This document shows positions 32,819 through 42,800 of a stretch of DNA of 62,000 bases, piece by piece. The translations under genes were made by a program, and so were the position numbers. The DNA lies in the NCBI GenBank assembly GCA_905221605.1, contig CAJNDS010002369.1, positions 293,655-355,654 of the forward strand, in the 5' to 3' direction. Under the pieces are notes generated by a model. That model saw only the letters and a list, made by a program, of their open reading frames with translations, had not been told where the DNA came from and did no database searches. The DNA comes from Symbiodinium natans (taxonomy: Eukaryota; Sar; Dinophyceae; Suessiales; Symbiodiniaceae). Every line of letters begins with the position of its first letter. The first letter of the stretch is position 1.

Positions 32819-33065
32819 TTTGGGGTTTGGGGTTTGGGGTTTTGGGGTTTTGGGGTTTTGGGGTTCTGGGGTTTTGGGGTTTTGGGGTTTTGGGGTTTTG
32901 GGGTTTTGGGGTTTTGGGGTTTTTGGGTTTTGGGGTTTTGGGGTTTTGGGGTTTTGGGGTTTTGGGGTTTTGGGGTTTTGGGGTTTTGGGGTTTTGGGGG
33001 TTTGGGGTTTTTGGGTTTTGGGGTTTTGGGGTTTTGGGGTTTTGGGGTTTTGGGGTTTTGGGGAT
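32819..33065 (+). repeat. TTTTGGGG octamer array (about 30 units)
   Basis: Octameric GGGGTTTT repeats with rare slips, beginning as TTTGGGG heptamers. The octamer is the telomere unit of hypotrich ciliates, but it grades from TTTGGGG at its left edge, so local drift from the TTTAGGG heptamer is more likely. Five long ORFs on both strands (repeats such as GFWGFGVL or PQNPKTPK) are translations of this array and not genes. Confidence 0.95.
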
Positions 33066-33214
33066 AGGGTCCACCACGACAGGAAGGGTTTAGGGCGACT
33101 GTGTCGAGGGGCTTCATGATCCTCCCCTTAGTGTGGAAAGCCTTCTGAACATCTGGTCAGTAGCGGAATCTATTTATGCGCGGGGTTTGCAACTATCAGA
33201 GGGAAGGGGGAAGG

Positions 33215-33374
33215 GATCAGATTTTGCCAGCCAGCGCCTGTAAGAAGGGTATCTCGGCCAGCAACAGAAAAGCCTGCACCCTTGTGGCTGCATCGGCGTG
33301 GGTGAAGACCCGGCTGCCGGGCAGAAGCACCAGTGATGTGTGAAAGATCCAAACCTCCACTTTGGCTTCAAGCA
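33215..33374 (-). CDS. candidate C-terminal exon, hydrophobic-helical
   Basis: Minus reading begins just after an in-frame TAA and contains LLEAKVEVWIFHTSLVLLPG, FTHADAATRVQAFLLLAEIP and FLQALAGKI, ending TGA. The composition is convincingly protein-like and the other frames are poor. It lies 430 bp downstream of the OST-alpha-like gene's stop. No family recognised. Confidence 0.5.
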
Positions 33375-33429
33375 GGCTTTAGCTCAAGCTCGGGTTTCTT
33401 GGGTCAAAGGAGCTCTGGAGTCTCCGTTT

Positions 33430-33470
33430 AGGGTTTGGGGTTTGGGGTTTAGGGTTTAGGGTTTAGGGTT
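33430..33470 (+). repeat. short TTTAGGG run
   Basis: Five or six heptamers including TTTGGGG variants. Confidence 0.85.
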
Positions 33471-33577
33471 TCATGCTTTCCGAACTTTTCAGAACCCTGA
33501 ACATGGCAAGCAGTTGCGCCAACCCCACAATTCATGCCGGCAGCCTGCTACCGTGGCGTTCAGGCTAGGGGTCACGG

Positions 33578-33690
33578 ATTTCAGTTGTCAGGAGTACTCG
33601 TGGAGAGCCAGACCTACCTCGGACAAAGCATGCCGCTACTAGGTCTCAAGCGAAGCACCGATCCTCCACACCCAGCCGCCTCAACATAAT
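33578..33690. other. coding-like block beyond the OST-alpha-like gene
   Basis: Plus reading contains LSGVLVESQTYLGQSMPLLG and ends in a stop; the minus strand also reads for about 24 codons to a GTAGGT donor. It could be a further 3' exon of the gene to the right, after the family-4 element at 33700. Confidence 0.3.
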
Positions 33691-33699
33691 CCAGGGGCC

Positions 33700-33796
33700 G
33701 GAATAATTTCTAGTAGAGTATTCCCGTATGGTTCCTTTAGAAAAAATTTCTAAGCGCCCCCAAAACCCTATTCTCATTCTTGAGGCCCCTAGATGA
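33700..33796 (+). mobile_element. family 4 element, opposite orientation
   Basis: The reverse complement matches the family-4 core (aggggcctcaagaatgagaa, then aatagggttttgggggc). It is the only family-4 copy in this orientation and sits immediately 3' of the OST-alpha-like stop codon. Confidence 0.55.
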
Positions 33797-33802
33797 ACAT
33801 CC

Positions 33803-35342
33803 TCAAGCCACGAGCCGAGAAGCGACCAAGGTCTTCTGGATCAGGGACAAGAGGATCAGCAGCTTGATTGTCAGGAACTTCCTTGGCTGCACTTATAACA
33901 GGGTAGCTATACATTGAATTCTTAGCTGTCTTATTAAGAAGCCCAAGAAATCCCAAAAAGGCTAAGGATCTAGAGTTACAGTAAAGCACCACAGAGCTTC
34001 GAGGTGGTATGATAGCGGTGAAGCACGTCATGCGTGGATCGGTACAGGGCGAAGAGTGCTTGCAGGCAGCAAAACATGGAGATGGACTGTAGGAGCTGCA
34101 CAAGAAGCTCCACCTTAAACAGCCCCTACAACCTGAAGAAAAAAATCACATGTTTAATATCCTCTTGGGTTTTATATTAAAATATAGAAATAAATTCCCA
34201 AGGGGGATATAGCCACCTTAAACAGCCACTCCAGGTGCAGCTGCCTTTGGTGGGTGTTGAAGTCCAAAAAAGTGGTGAGAGAGGCAGCTACGGGAGCCAC
34301 GTAGCAGTACTGCTCGATCATGGCCCTCATCTTGCGCAGCGTCGCCGCATCGAAGACGGAGTTTGGGCCATCCTTAGTTGTCCAGTACCTACGGGAACTA
34401 AAGGCTAACCTTTGGGACTATAAGGGGATTATATTACCCCAAAAAGGTTAAAGGTTACATACTCTACTACTAAGCATCCCGGAAGAAGCAAGGGAGGAGG
34501 GCCACGACGCAGCAGCAGGGGGGGCCACACCAGAGGCTCCTCCCAAACATCCCTTTCGGCTTCCGCTCTGCCAAGACCCGCACCGTGGTTTCGGGCCCAC
34601 CCATGAGGTCGATGATGACCAGGGCAAAGAAGTGCAGCGCAGTAGCCTTAGGGATAGGATTAGGGGGAATGTTCTGGATATAATAATAAGGTGCCTGTTT
34701 AAGAGAGAGGGGTTCCCCTTTAAGGGTCCCCTTATTCTACCTAGGAAGCCTCCCAGATCTCCTGGACCAGCAGGGTCCCCACGGCCAGTGTCGGCGCAGC
34801 CACCTGGAACCAGCAGGACATGGCCACCACGAAGGGGAAGAGGTGCATGAGGATGTAGTACCTCCTCCGCGGGCTGATTGGCGCCTAGAATGGCCCTTAA
34901 AAGCCCTCTGGAAAAATATTCCTGAATATATGGTCCTCTTATAAAACCAATAAGGGAAAATGAAAAATGTCCCAAGGACCTACCTGGGCGCCTCTTTCAG
35001 TTCCCTCTGGTGGCTAAGGCACAACACTGCCGTGGCCCCAAAAAGGAAGGAGGCCCAGGCCAGTCCCACCAAGTAGCGTGTCTGGTCACTGCGATCGCCA
35101 TAAACGATGATGTCCTAGCTTGACAAGCAAGCAGCCAGTTGAGAACACTGTTCAGCTTAGGGTTTGGGTTTTGAGTTTGGGGGGTTGGGATTTAGGGTTT
35201 CGGTTTAGGGGTTTGAGCTAACGCTCCTTTCAATGACAAGCTGAACTCTGCACTACTCGCAAGGCCGCGAAGTGTCCGTGATGGATGGCAGGGACAAAAT
35301 GCGCTCGATCTCGTCCGGCCGTGCCGACAGCGAATCAGCCAT
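33803..35342 (-). CDS. OST-alpha/TMEM184-type membrane protein, seven exons
   Basis: Multi-pass membrane protein of the organic solute transporter alpha/TMEM184 family, about 292 residues. Exons: 35259-35342 (ATG 35342), 34992-35114, 34750-34884, 34473-34646, 34217-34388, 34001-34113, 33803-33881. Landmarks in order: MADSLSARPDEIERILSLPS; WASFLFGATAVLCLSHQREL (TM1); RRRYYILMHLFPFVVAMSCW (TM2); QEIWEA|TALHFFALVII and GGPETTV; PPCCCVV; MRAMIEQYCYVAPVAASLTT; VELLVQLLQSISMFCCLQAL; KFLTIKLLILLSLIQKT. The family hallmarks (YEA-like, GG, QY, KFLxIK) are in the right order. All joins keep frame using GA, GC, GC, GT and GA donors; only exon 4-5 is ambiguous. Three introns are introners. The stop at 33803 may be followed by further exons. 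Confidence 0.85.
33882..34000 (-). mobile_element. introner, family 2
   Basis: GA-AG intron of the OST-alpha-like gene (minus GAAGCTCTGTGGTGCTTTAC to AAGTGCAGCCAAG). Flanks GAAGCTCT and GAAGTTCC are an 8-bp target duplication, now diverged. Related copies at 38034 and 46951. Confidence 0.85.
34114..34216 (-). mobile_element. introner, family 3, with 15-bp flanking direct repeat
   Basis: GT-AG intron. ggctgtttaaggtgg occurs on both sides. The inside has an inverted pair (atatcccccttggg / cccaagaggatat) around an AT-rich loop. Related copy at 47163. Confidence 0.85.
34885..34991 (-). mobile_element. introner, family 1, with GGCGCC target duplication
   Basis: Minus strand gag|GCGCCCAGGTAGGTCC to CCATTCTAG|gcgcca. 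The duplicated AGGCGCC supplies the GC donor on one side and follows the AG acceptor on the other. Plain GT-AG at the internal GTAGGT would break frame. Confidence 0.9.
35160..35205 (+). repeat. decayed heptamers in first intron of OST-alpha-like gene
   Basis: TTTGGGT, TTTGGGG, TTTAGGG and TTTAGGGG words between exons 1 and 2. Confidence 0.75.
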
Positions 35343-35900
35343 GGCCACGATCAATCTACAAGGACACGTTATAGAGATCAAAACCCACACACCCAGACAT
35401 ACCGCCCTGTAACCTTGTTCCAGACACCCTAGGCCCCCACCAAGTCACAAAGTCCTTCCTATGCCCTCACTCAAGCATAATCCAGGCTGCTGGGCCTTCG
35501 GGCGTACCTAGCTGGCAACGAGCGCTCTTCCAACTAGTAACTAGTCGTTGTTTTGCAAGTTCCTCTACACGAATGCTATACGAGCAATTCCGATGTCATC
35601 GTGCATGCAGCATGCAAGCAAGAGCAAAACCTGAGCAAAACCAAAACTGATGACACAACTGATCCCGGAGCCCTAGACTCCACCGTAAGCTTCATCAATC
35701 CTCGGCATTTTCTCCGGAGCCTCAGCAGTCAGAAGGCACCTTGGCATGAATTAGTCACAAACCCCCCCCCAGCCTTCGACTGTCAGAAAACAGAAAAAAA
35801 CATCATGTGTAGGTTTAGGTGAAGGGAGAATTATCCTCTCCCCCTAATATAAACCCCCCCCTACCCCGTTAAAAAACCAATATACTACACGGCTTAGGGT
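35343..35900. other. intergenic stretch with one coding-like block
   Basis: 5' flank of the OST-alpha-like gene. 35556-35815 has a long plus reading (contains VPLHECYTSNSDVIVHAACK, DSTVSFINPRHFLRSLSSQK) and a shorter minus reading. No promoter motif can be identified; dinoflagellate promoters lack a usable consensus. Confidence 0.3.
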
Positions 35901-35990
35901 TTCGAATTTCACAAAGTGCCTTAGGGTTTAGGGTTTGGGTTTAGGGCTGCAGGTACAGGCCAAGGGGCTCATGTGGCCAGAATGAGGCGG

Positions 35991-36375
35991 CTAGGAACTG
36001 CAGGGAGCAGCATGGACACTTGTCGGAGGAGGAATTCTTTTGTCCCCTCCCCCTTCGAAGACTCTTCTGTACAAGCTGGGTTCTTCTTGCAGACATAAGA
36101 ACCAGCAGTTGGCTTTATGGTGATCATCAGCAAGCCCGTAGTAGAAGCAATTGAATTCCTCTTTCGGTTCATCAAACTTGGTAGCCCGTAACCATATTTT
36201 GTAACCCTTTTTGGGGTTGGTTACTGTAAAGGAACCTAGAACCAAAAAAACATTAAAGGCACGGAACCACCAAGTAAACCATGCGACGGAACCCAGGGAC
36301 TACTCCGAATGCAATGGAAAAGGCCAAGCGGTGGTGACGAGGAGGCGGTTCCCCAAACTGCGATACTGAGTTCGG
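35991..36375 (-). CDS. 3' two exons of an unnamed gene
   Basis: The upstream exon (36280-36375, after a GGTAG acceptor) reads PNSVSQFGEPPPRHHRLAFS to GVVPGFRRM. A family-5 introner follows with a GT donor. The last exon (35991-36176) continues in phase as FDEPKEEFNCFYYGLADDHH, ANCWFLCLQEEPSLYRRVFE, to HAAPCSS and TAG. Clean phase-0 GT-AG splicing and normal composition make this a credible gene end. No domain recognised. Confidence 0.6.
36177..36279 (-). mobile_element. introner, family 5
   Basis: GT-AG intron of the gene above. The plus strand has ggtagcccgtaacc, a ttttggggttggttact core and aaggaacctagaacc, matching 24862, 44714 and 55112. Flanks TTTACTTG and TTTGATGA may be a decayed target duplication. 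Confidence 0.8.
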
Positions 36376-36436
36376 CTACCCAGGTAGGTGCCGTTTGCTT
36401 CAATAAGCGACCCGTCAAAGAGGGGGGGGCCTATGC

Positions 36437-36575
36437 CCAAAAAACAAATATATGTATCTATGTATGTTTATGTATATTTGTAGGTGCTTATATATATGTA
36501 CACAATGTGCATGTCACATATGTATATGTATATTCTTCATAGCAATACACATTATATATATATATATAATATCAG
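36437..36575. repeat. TA/TG-rich simple sequence
   Basis: Imperfect tatgta and ta repeats. Plus ORFs crossing it are artefacts. Confidence 0.8.
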
Positions 36576-36579
36576 GAAG

Positions 36580-36840
36580 GGAGGTGCGCAGACTGGACGG
36601 GCAGCAACCAGTGGGCCAGGAGACGTCCATCTTAATTACCATACTAAAGATATCGGGCGGGGGGGGGGGGGGGGCGGAGGGGGTTCCGAAAACAGGGTAC
36701 CCTTTAACAAATAAGGGTAAGAGAGAGGTATTTCGGGTTAATTCGGGGTCTCTCAGGACACTTGTTCTGGGGAACTACCGGTATACTAGGGGGAACATCT
36801 TTCTGCCGATTCGGCCACCCAGCACACGTAAGCCTATAGC
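36580..36840. other. coding-like block plus G-run and TIR-like element
   Basis: 36580-36655 plus reads REVRRLDGQQPVGQETSILI; no family known. A G-rich run (36656-36685) follows, then a segment from ggttccgaaaacagggtacc to accggtatactagggggaac, whose ends are weakly inverted. It may be an intron beyond the last MORN exon. Confidence 0.3.
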
Positions 36841-39800
36841 CTAGGTAGCCAGCTCGCCCTCGGAGAGCCAGCGCCTCCGCTTTCCCTCGACCCACTCACC
36901 CGTTCGCGTCACCCCCTCTGATGAGGTGTAGCGGCCGCGCCCTAAGCGATGCTGTCATGAGAGGGGGGGAGGCAACCCAGGAAATGTGTCACAAATCTGT
37001 GACTCATGTGTTCAACCTTCGTCTGTGAACCCCAGGCCCCATCATCCTCCCTCTTCAATCCATAACGGACCCAAACCAACACCCGAAACAGCCGCAAACC
37101 TAAGCCCACAACCCGAAACAGCCAGGCCTCTACTGCAAACTCTGAACTCTGCAGCCGCCCCCAAAACCCCCGAAAAAAAACCTTCAAGTTCTTGAAGCAC
37201 GAATAGCCGAAGCAATCAACCCTAAACCCCAAACCCTAAACCCAAAACCCTAAACCCTGAACCCTAAACCCTAAACCCTACGCCCTAACTACCGCCGAAG
37301 CCCGAAGACTCTGAGGCCGCCACCATGTTGCAGGCCCTGACGCCACTGGCCCTCGTAGCGCCGACCGTCGGGCCTGCGGTGCTAGAGGGTTTGTAGGGTT
37401 TGGTTTTATGGTTTAGGGTTTAGGGTTTAGGGTTTGGGGTTTAGGGTTTAGGGCGGTTTAGGGTTTAGGGTTTGGGGCTTAGGGTTTTAGGGTTTAGGGT
37501 TCAGGGTTTAGGGTGTCGCCCGAACGGGCTTTGGGGTTAAGAGGTTTAGGGTGGTAGGGGTGTAGAGAGTTGGGTTTAGGGGTTTAGGTCAAGCTTATAG
37601 GGTTTAAAAGGGTTAAAGGGCTTCCCGACCCTACACCAAACCCTAAAACCTAAACCCTAAACCCTAAACCCAAAACCCTAAAACCCTACACCCTAAACCC
37701 GAAATCCTAAACTCATCTGCTGAAGTCGAACAATCGAGGTTCAGGGTCGAGGGGGGTGAGTTGATGTCTTGTCGGGCTGCGGGTTGAAGGTCATGCCATG
37801 TCATGCTCTGAAAGGCAGGGCCAGGGTTTAGGGTTTAGGGTTTAGGGTTTAGGGTTTAGGGTTTAGGGTTTAGGGTTTAGGGTTTAGGGTTCAGGGTTCA
37901 GGGTCTAGGGTTTACGAACATCTGCGGCTTTGATACCTTAAGCACCTGAACGTCGAACCCCAGAGTGGGCCAGACTGAGGGGCGAGCCACTGGAACGTGC
38001 CTTGGCCATGTTTCATGTCTTCCTCGTATTGGCCTGGCAGCGTGGACTCTGCTGCACTTAGGAGGGTAGCTATGAATGAAGTTTTTGGCTGCCTTACTAG
38101 GGAACCCAATAAACCCCAACATGCTAAGGATCTCAAGTTACAGTAAAGCACCACAGAGAATATAGGGGCCTCAAGAATTACAGTAGGGTTTTGGGGGTTA
38201 TTACAACCTAACTATAGCGGGACCCTAAGGGAATTTCCTCAGAATTCTTCCGACTCCTACATTTCTCGGCACCTAAGACCTGAAATCGCAAGCCCTCAGC
38301 TAAAGGGTTCTGGCTGTTGCAATCTCTCTCCCTCTCTCTCTCACACGCACACATGCGCCGCGCCGGCCTCGATAGCGGCGGCCGTCTGCCCAGATAAACT
38401 CCCCGTCGCCGTGCATCCGGTTGTTTCTGGGCTGTGGGATGTCTCGGATTCACTATTTTTTAGGGCTGAGGGCGATACCGATGCCGGCGGCAGACAACAA
38501 AAGAAGGAACACAACCCCCCCCCAACCCCCACCCCCCTGCCGCCCCTCATCACTGCCCAGGGGCAGCCACCATCCCTTGTGCCTGGCCAGCGAGCTGACG
38601 AAGGATAAGGTTTCGGGTTTAGGGTTTAGGGTTTAAGGTTTAGGGTTTAGGGTTTAGGGTTTAGGGTTTAGGGTTTAGGGTTTAGGGTTTAGGGTTTAGG
38701 GTCAGGTTTAGGGCTCCATGTCACAGGGGTGAGCAAAACATCAAGTTCAGACTTCTAGAGGTGTGTGGTTCCTGTTTCTGTCGGCTTGTGTTCGGGATCC
38801 CCTGCTCTCATTGCCCTGAGAACCTACAAACCCTACATCGCAGAAACAGCCCTTAAACGGTAAAACCCGAAGCCCCAAACCTACCAACGCGACAAACCTG
38901 ACCCCTTCCAGAGCTCAGTGTGTCATAGCGCGTGCACGGCTCCCTTTTCTGAGCCCCAACAGCCTTGAAGACCTTGAACCCCAAACCGCATATGGGGTGG
39001 TTTACGAAAATCGGGGTACCCATTTTGGGGGGTCCCTTTAAGGGGATTCTATTCTATTTGTGGTGTACAAGGGGTACCCCTATTTTGGGAAATGCCCGTA
39101 TAGACTGTCTGGGCTTAAGAGCTAAGGTTATGACAAACCCCTGCACCGCAAAGCTTACAAGCCCTAAGCTACCATACCGCACCAAAACCCCTAAACCCTA
39201 AACCCTAAACCCTAAACCCTAAACCCTAAACCCTAAACCCTAAACCCTAAACCCTAAACCCTAAACCCTAAACCCTAAACCTGAACTCTACACACCCCGA
39301 GCCCCAAAACCATTGCATTGCCTCCCACAGTTCTGTGCAACTTCTCCAACCCTAAACCCTACACCCTAAACCCTAAGCCCTATGACCCCTAAACCCCCCA
39401 AAACCCAGTAAGTCATAAACTAGTAAGGCCTAAGCCCTGAACCCTAAACCCTAAACCCTAAACCCTAAACCCTAAACCCTAAACCCTAACTTGGGGCCTT
39501 AGGGCTTGCCAGGGTGACGCCTTTAGTGTTCTTGGGCCGTTCGGGGCCCGCGCTCTGAACCCTTTTGTTGGAACCCTTCCTCGAGTACACGTTTCGGATA
39601 TCTAGGGTTTAGGGTTTCAGGTTCTAGGCTTGAGGGCTTATAGTGTGTTGGGATTTAGGGCCTTGGGGTTTTGGGGCTTTTCGGATTCTAGAGTTTTAGG
39701 GTTTCATGGGAGCGTTTTGAGTTTTGGGGTTTCGGGTTGCAGGGTTCTCGGTTTTTTTTTGTTGATTCCTTAGGTTTTCATGGGGGCTTTAGGGCTTAGG

Positions 39801-42800
39801 GTCTAAGATTTCCGCAGCGGTTTCTGCTGCCAGAGTTGAGTGAAGTCATGGGCGCGGGTCCTACGTCGAACAAGCTGAGTCTTTGGGGCTTGGGATGTTG
39901 CCCCCTTATACCAACAGTCCTTAATAGGGATTCTAATCGGGGTAAGGCCTGTTAGTACAAGGGGAATGTCCCAACTTCGGGCATTTTAAGCTCTAAACTC
40001 GACTTTTCACGTCCAAGTTGCGAATTTTCGGCCCTTAAGTCCTAAATCCGCAATGCCCACCCGGAGCCGAGCGCCCCACAAGCGTCCACCTTTCCAGCTG
40101 TACACGCCGTATCCGTGCAGGTCGTTCCTGGCGCTGTTCGATCGGCCCCCTGCGGCTCCTCCCAAAAACAACCCTGCAAACCGGAAACCCTAAACGCTAA
40201 ACCCTAAACCCTAAACCCCAAACCCTAAACCCTTAAGCCGAAGAGGAAGCACAACGTTTTGCAAGGTCCACCCAATGCAGTTGAGCAGGACAACACGACA
40301 GGTGTTTAGGGTTTAGGGTTTAGGTTTTAGAGGGTGTTTTGGGTCTGAGATTTAGGGTTGAGGGCTTGAAAGCCTTCAAGGGGCTTTGAAAACTTAATCA
40401 GCTTTATAGAGCGTTTACAGGGCTTAAGTCAACGACCTGAAGGCCCCCCCCCCCCCTCCAAAAGAGAGAGAGTGAGAGAGAGACAAAAGAACAACAAACC
40501 TACCAGAAACCCTGCAATTTCCTTCACTTCATCAGGGCTTGGGATGTTGGGTTTCGGGTCTGGGGTTTGAGGTGTAGATTTAGGGTGTAGGGCACCGGAA
40601 ACCCTAAACCCTAAACCTTAAACCCTAAGCCCTAAACCCTAAACCCTACATCGAAAAGGGAACCTCATGAACCTCTTGAGCTCTCAGCCCATTCTTTGGG
40701 CACCCCGACTGCTGGAAGGCGCCCTCGTAGTGGGAGCCATCCGACCACTCAAACCGGCCGTGGCCTTGGATTTGTTTTTTTCTTTTACTATTTGTTTTTT
40801 TATTTTTTATTTTTTTTCGGGGGGTTCCTTTTTTTCAATTGTTTTTTTTTTTTTTTTTTTGGGGGGGGGGGGGGCTTCTTCTTTTTTTTTTTTTTTTTTT
40901 TTTTTTTTGGGGGGGGGGGTGGCAAACCTTAAACCCTAAACCCCAAACCCTAAACCCCCAACCCTCAACCCTGAATCCCTCAAGCCTAAACCCCTCAACC
41001 CTTAACTGTTGAAGGCCGAGTAGAGTTTAGGGCTTTGGGGTTTGTTTAGCAGTTGGAACCAGGGCTTAAGCGGGGATAGGGTGATTCCCACGGCGCCAAC
41101 CCCCCCCCCCCCCCGTGTTCTGCCCCTCGCCCCCCCCCCGCCCCCCCCCCCCCCCCCCCCGCGCCCCCCCCCCCGCCCCCCCCCCCCCCCCTCCCTCCAC
41201 ACCCCAAAATCGGGGTAGCGCATTCCGATTCACACACTGACACACTGCGACTGCAACCCTTTAAGTACACAGACGTTCAGATAATTGAGTCATTTTGTAT
41301 GTTGTTACTTCATGTTCTTTGGAGGGCGAGTTGGTAAAGCAGCCAGGCCACGTGGGAAAACTGACGTATTTCTACCACGAGCTCTGAAACACATTCTGAA
41401 TGGAAGCCCCATGCAGCAGATGCCCATAGATGGCATGGGATGTTGCCATCGTATACTCCAACGAAGTACAATTAAAAATGTACAATCGCATCATGACATA
41501 CATACAGGCTGAAGATCACCTTATATCCTCCCATACCCAAATACAACCATACCCTATCATGAAATCCTAAAAGAAAATAAACGCAAAATGCAAGGTTATG
41601 CCATACAATATCATCCAGATAATATACTAGTGCATAATCATATATTATCATACAAAACCTTTAGCTGCTTCCGAGTAAGACCCTATAAACCGTGCACCCC
41701 AAACCTAGACCCCCCCCTCACCCCTCAACCTGGACGTTACAACCCTAAACCCTAAACATTTTAGACCCTAAGCCCTAAGCCCTAAGCCCTAAGCCCTAAG
41801 CCCTAAGCCCTAAGCCCTAAGCCCTAAGCCCTAAGCCCTAAGCCTAAGCCCTAAGCCCTAAGCCCTAAGCCCTAAACCCTAAACCGTAAACCCTAAACCC
41901 TAAACCCTAAACCCTAAACCCTAAACCCTAAACCCTAAACCCTGCCATGCCCCCGAGCCGTGTTTGAAGCCATCCCGGTACTGCCCTGTGAAGGTCGCAC
42001 CATCTGGCCAGCATTCCACGCCTGGCCGCGGCTTGCCGGGAGATAGGGTTTAGGGTTTAGGTTCTAGGGTTTAGGGTTTAGGGTTTACGGTTTAGGGGTT
42101 AGGGTTTAGGGTTTACGGTTTAGGGTTTAGGGGTTAGGGTTTAGGGTTTAGGGTTTAGGGTTTAGGGTTTAGGGTTTAGGGTTTAGGGTCTAGGGTCCAG
42201 GGTTTAGGGTTTAGGGTTTACTTAGGCGACCCTCGACTTAACTTGTTGGGTTCTTGAGGGAGGGGGGTTCAAGGGGGGTATCCCAAGGTTCCCTAATGCT
42301 CCCTACACTCCCTAGGGCTCCCTAGCTTGATTTTCAGGTTCCTTAGGTACCTACCCCCCTTGAACCCCCACCCCCTCCTGTAAGAACCTGAGAATTAGCA
42401 AAAAAAACACACATTTCTTCCTTACGTCGTGTTTTTTTCCATTTCCGGAGTGCTTATGACAATTTGCTAGTGGCGGTTTAACATCAAGGTCGGGGCCGGG
42501 GGTTCATGTTAGAGGGGCGGGGAATGAGCAAAAACATCCAAGCTCACCGAGCCCTAAACTCTTTAGAATCCCCTCATAGGGACCCCAACAAAGGTATCCC
42601 GAAACCCTAAACCCTAGACCCTGATTTCGCAAACCTTCGCCATGTTGTCGGTCGAAGGCGAACTGGCCCTGGCGTGGGCGCATCTAAACCCTAAACTGAA
42701 TTTTATATCGGGTTTAGGGTTTAGGGTTTAAAGAGGCTATACTTAGACCCAGGACCCAAAACGCCGAAGCCAAGCCAGTGAGCTCAAAAGCTTGGGGGGG

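Noticed and set aside
32819-33065. Ciliate contamination suggested by the TTTTGGGG unit
   Set aside because: The block grades from TTTGGGG and is embedded in TTTAGGG-type sequence; local drift explains it.
32685-33119. Long ORFs on both strands (up to 144 codons) rich in GFWGFGVL or PQNPKTPK
   Set aside because: They translate the TTTTGGGG array; every frame is open because the unit rarely contains a stop.
40667-41270. Phe/Gly-rich plus and Gly-rich minus ORFs
   Set aside because: Homopolymer T/G and C tracts; only the small MORN exon at 40704-40764 on minus is credible here.
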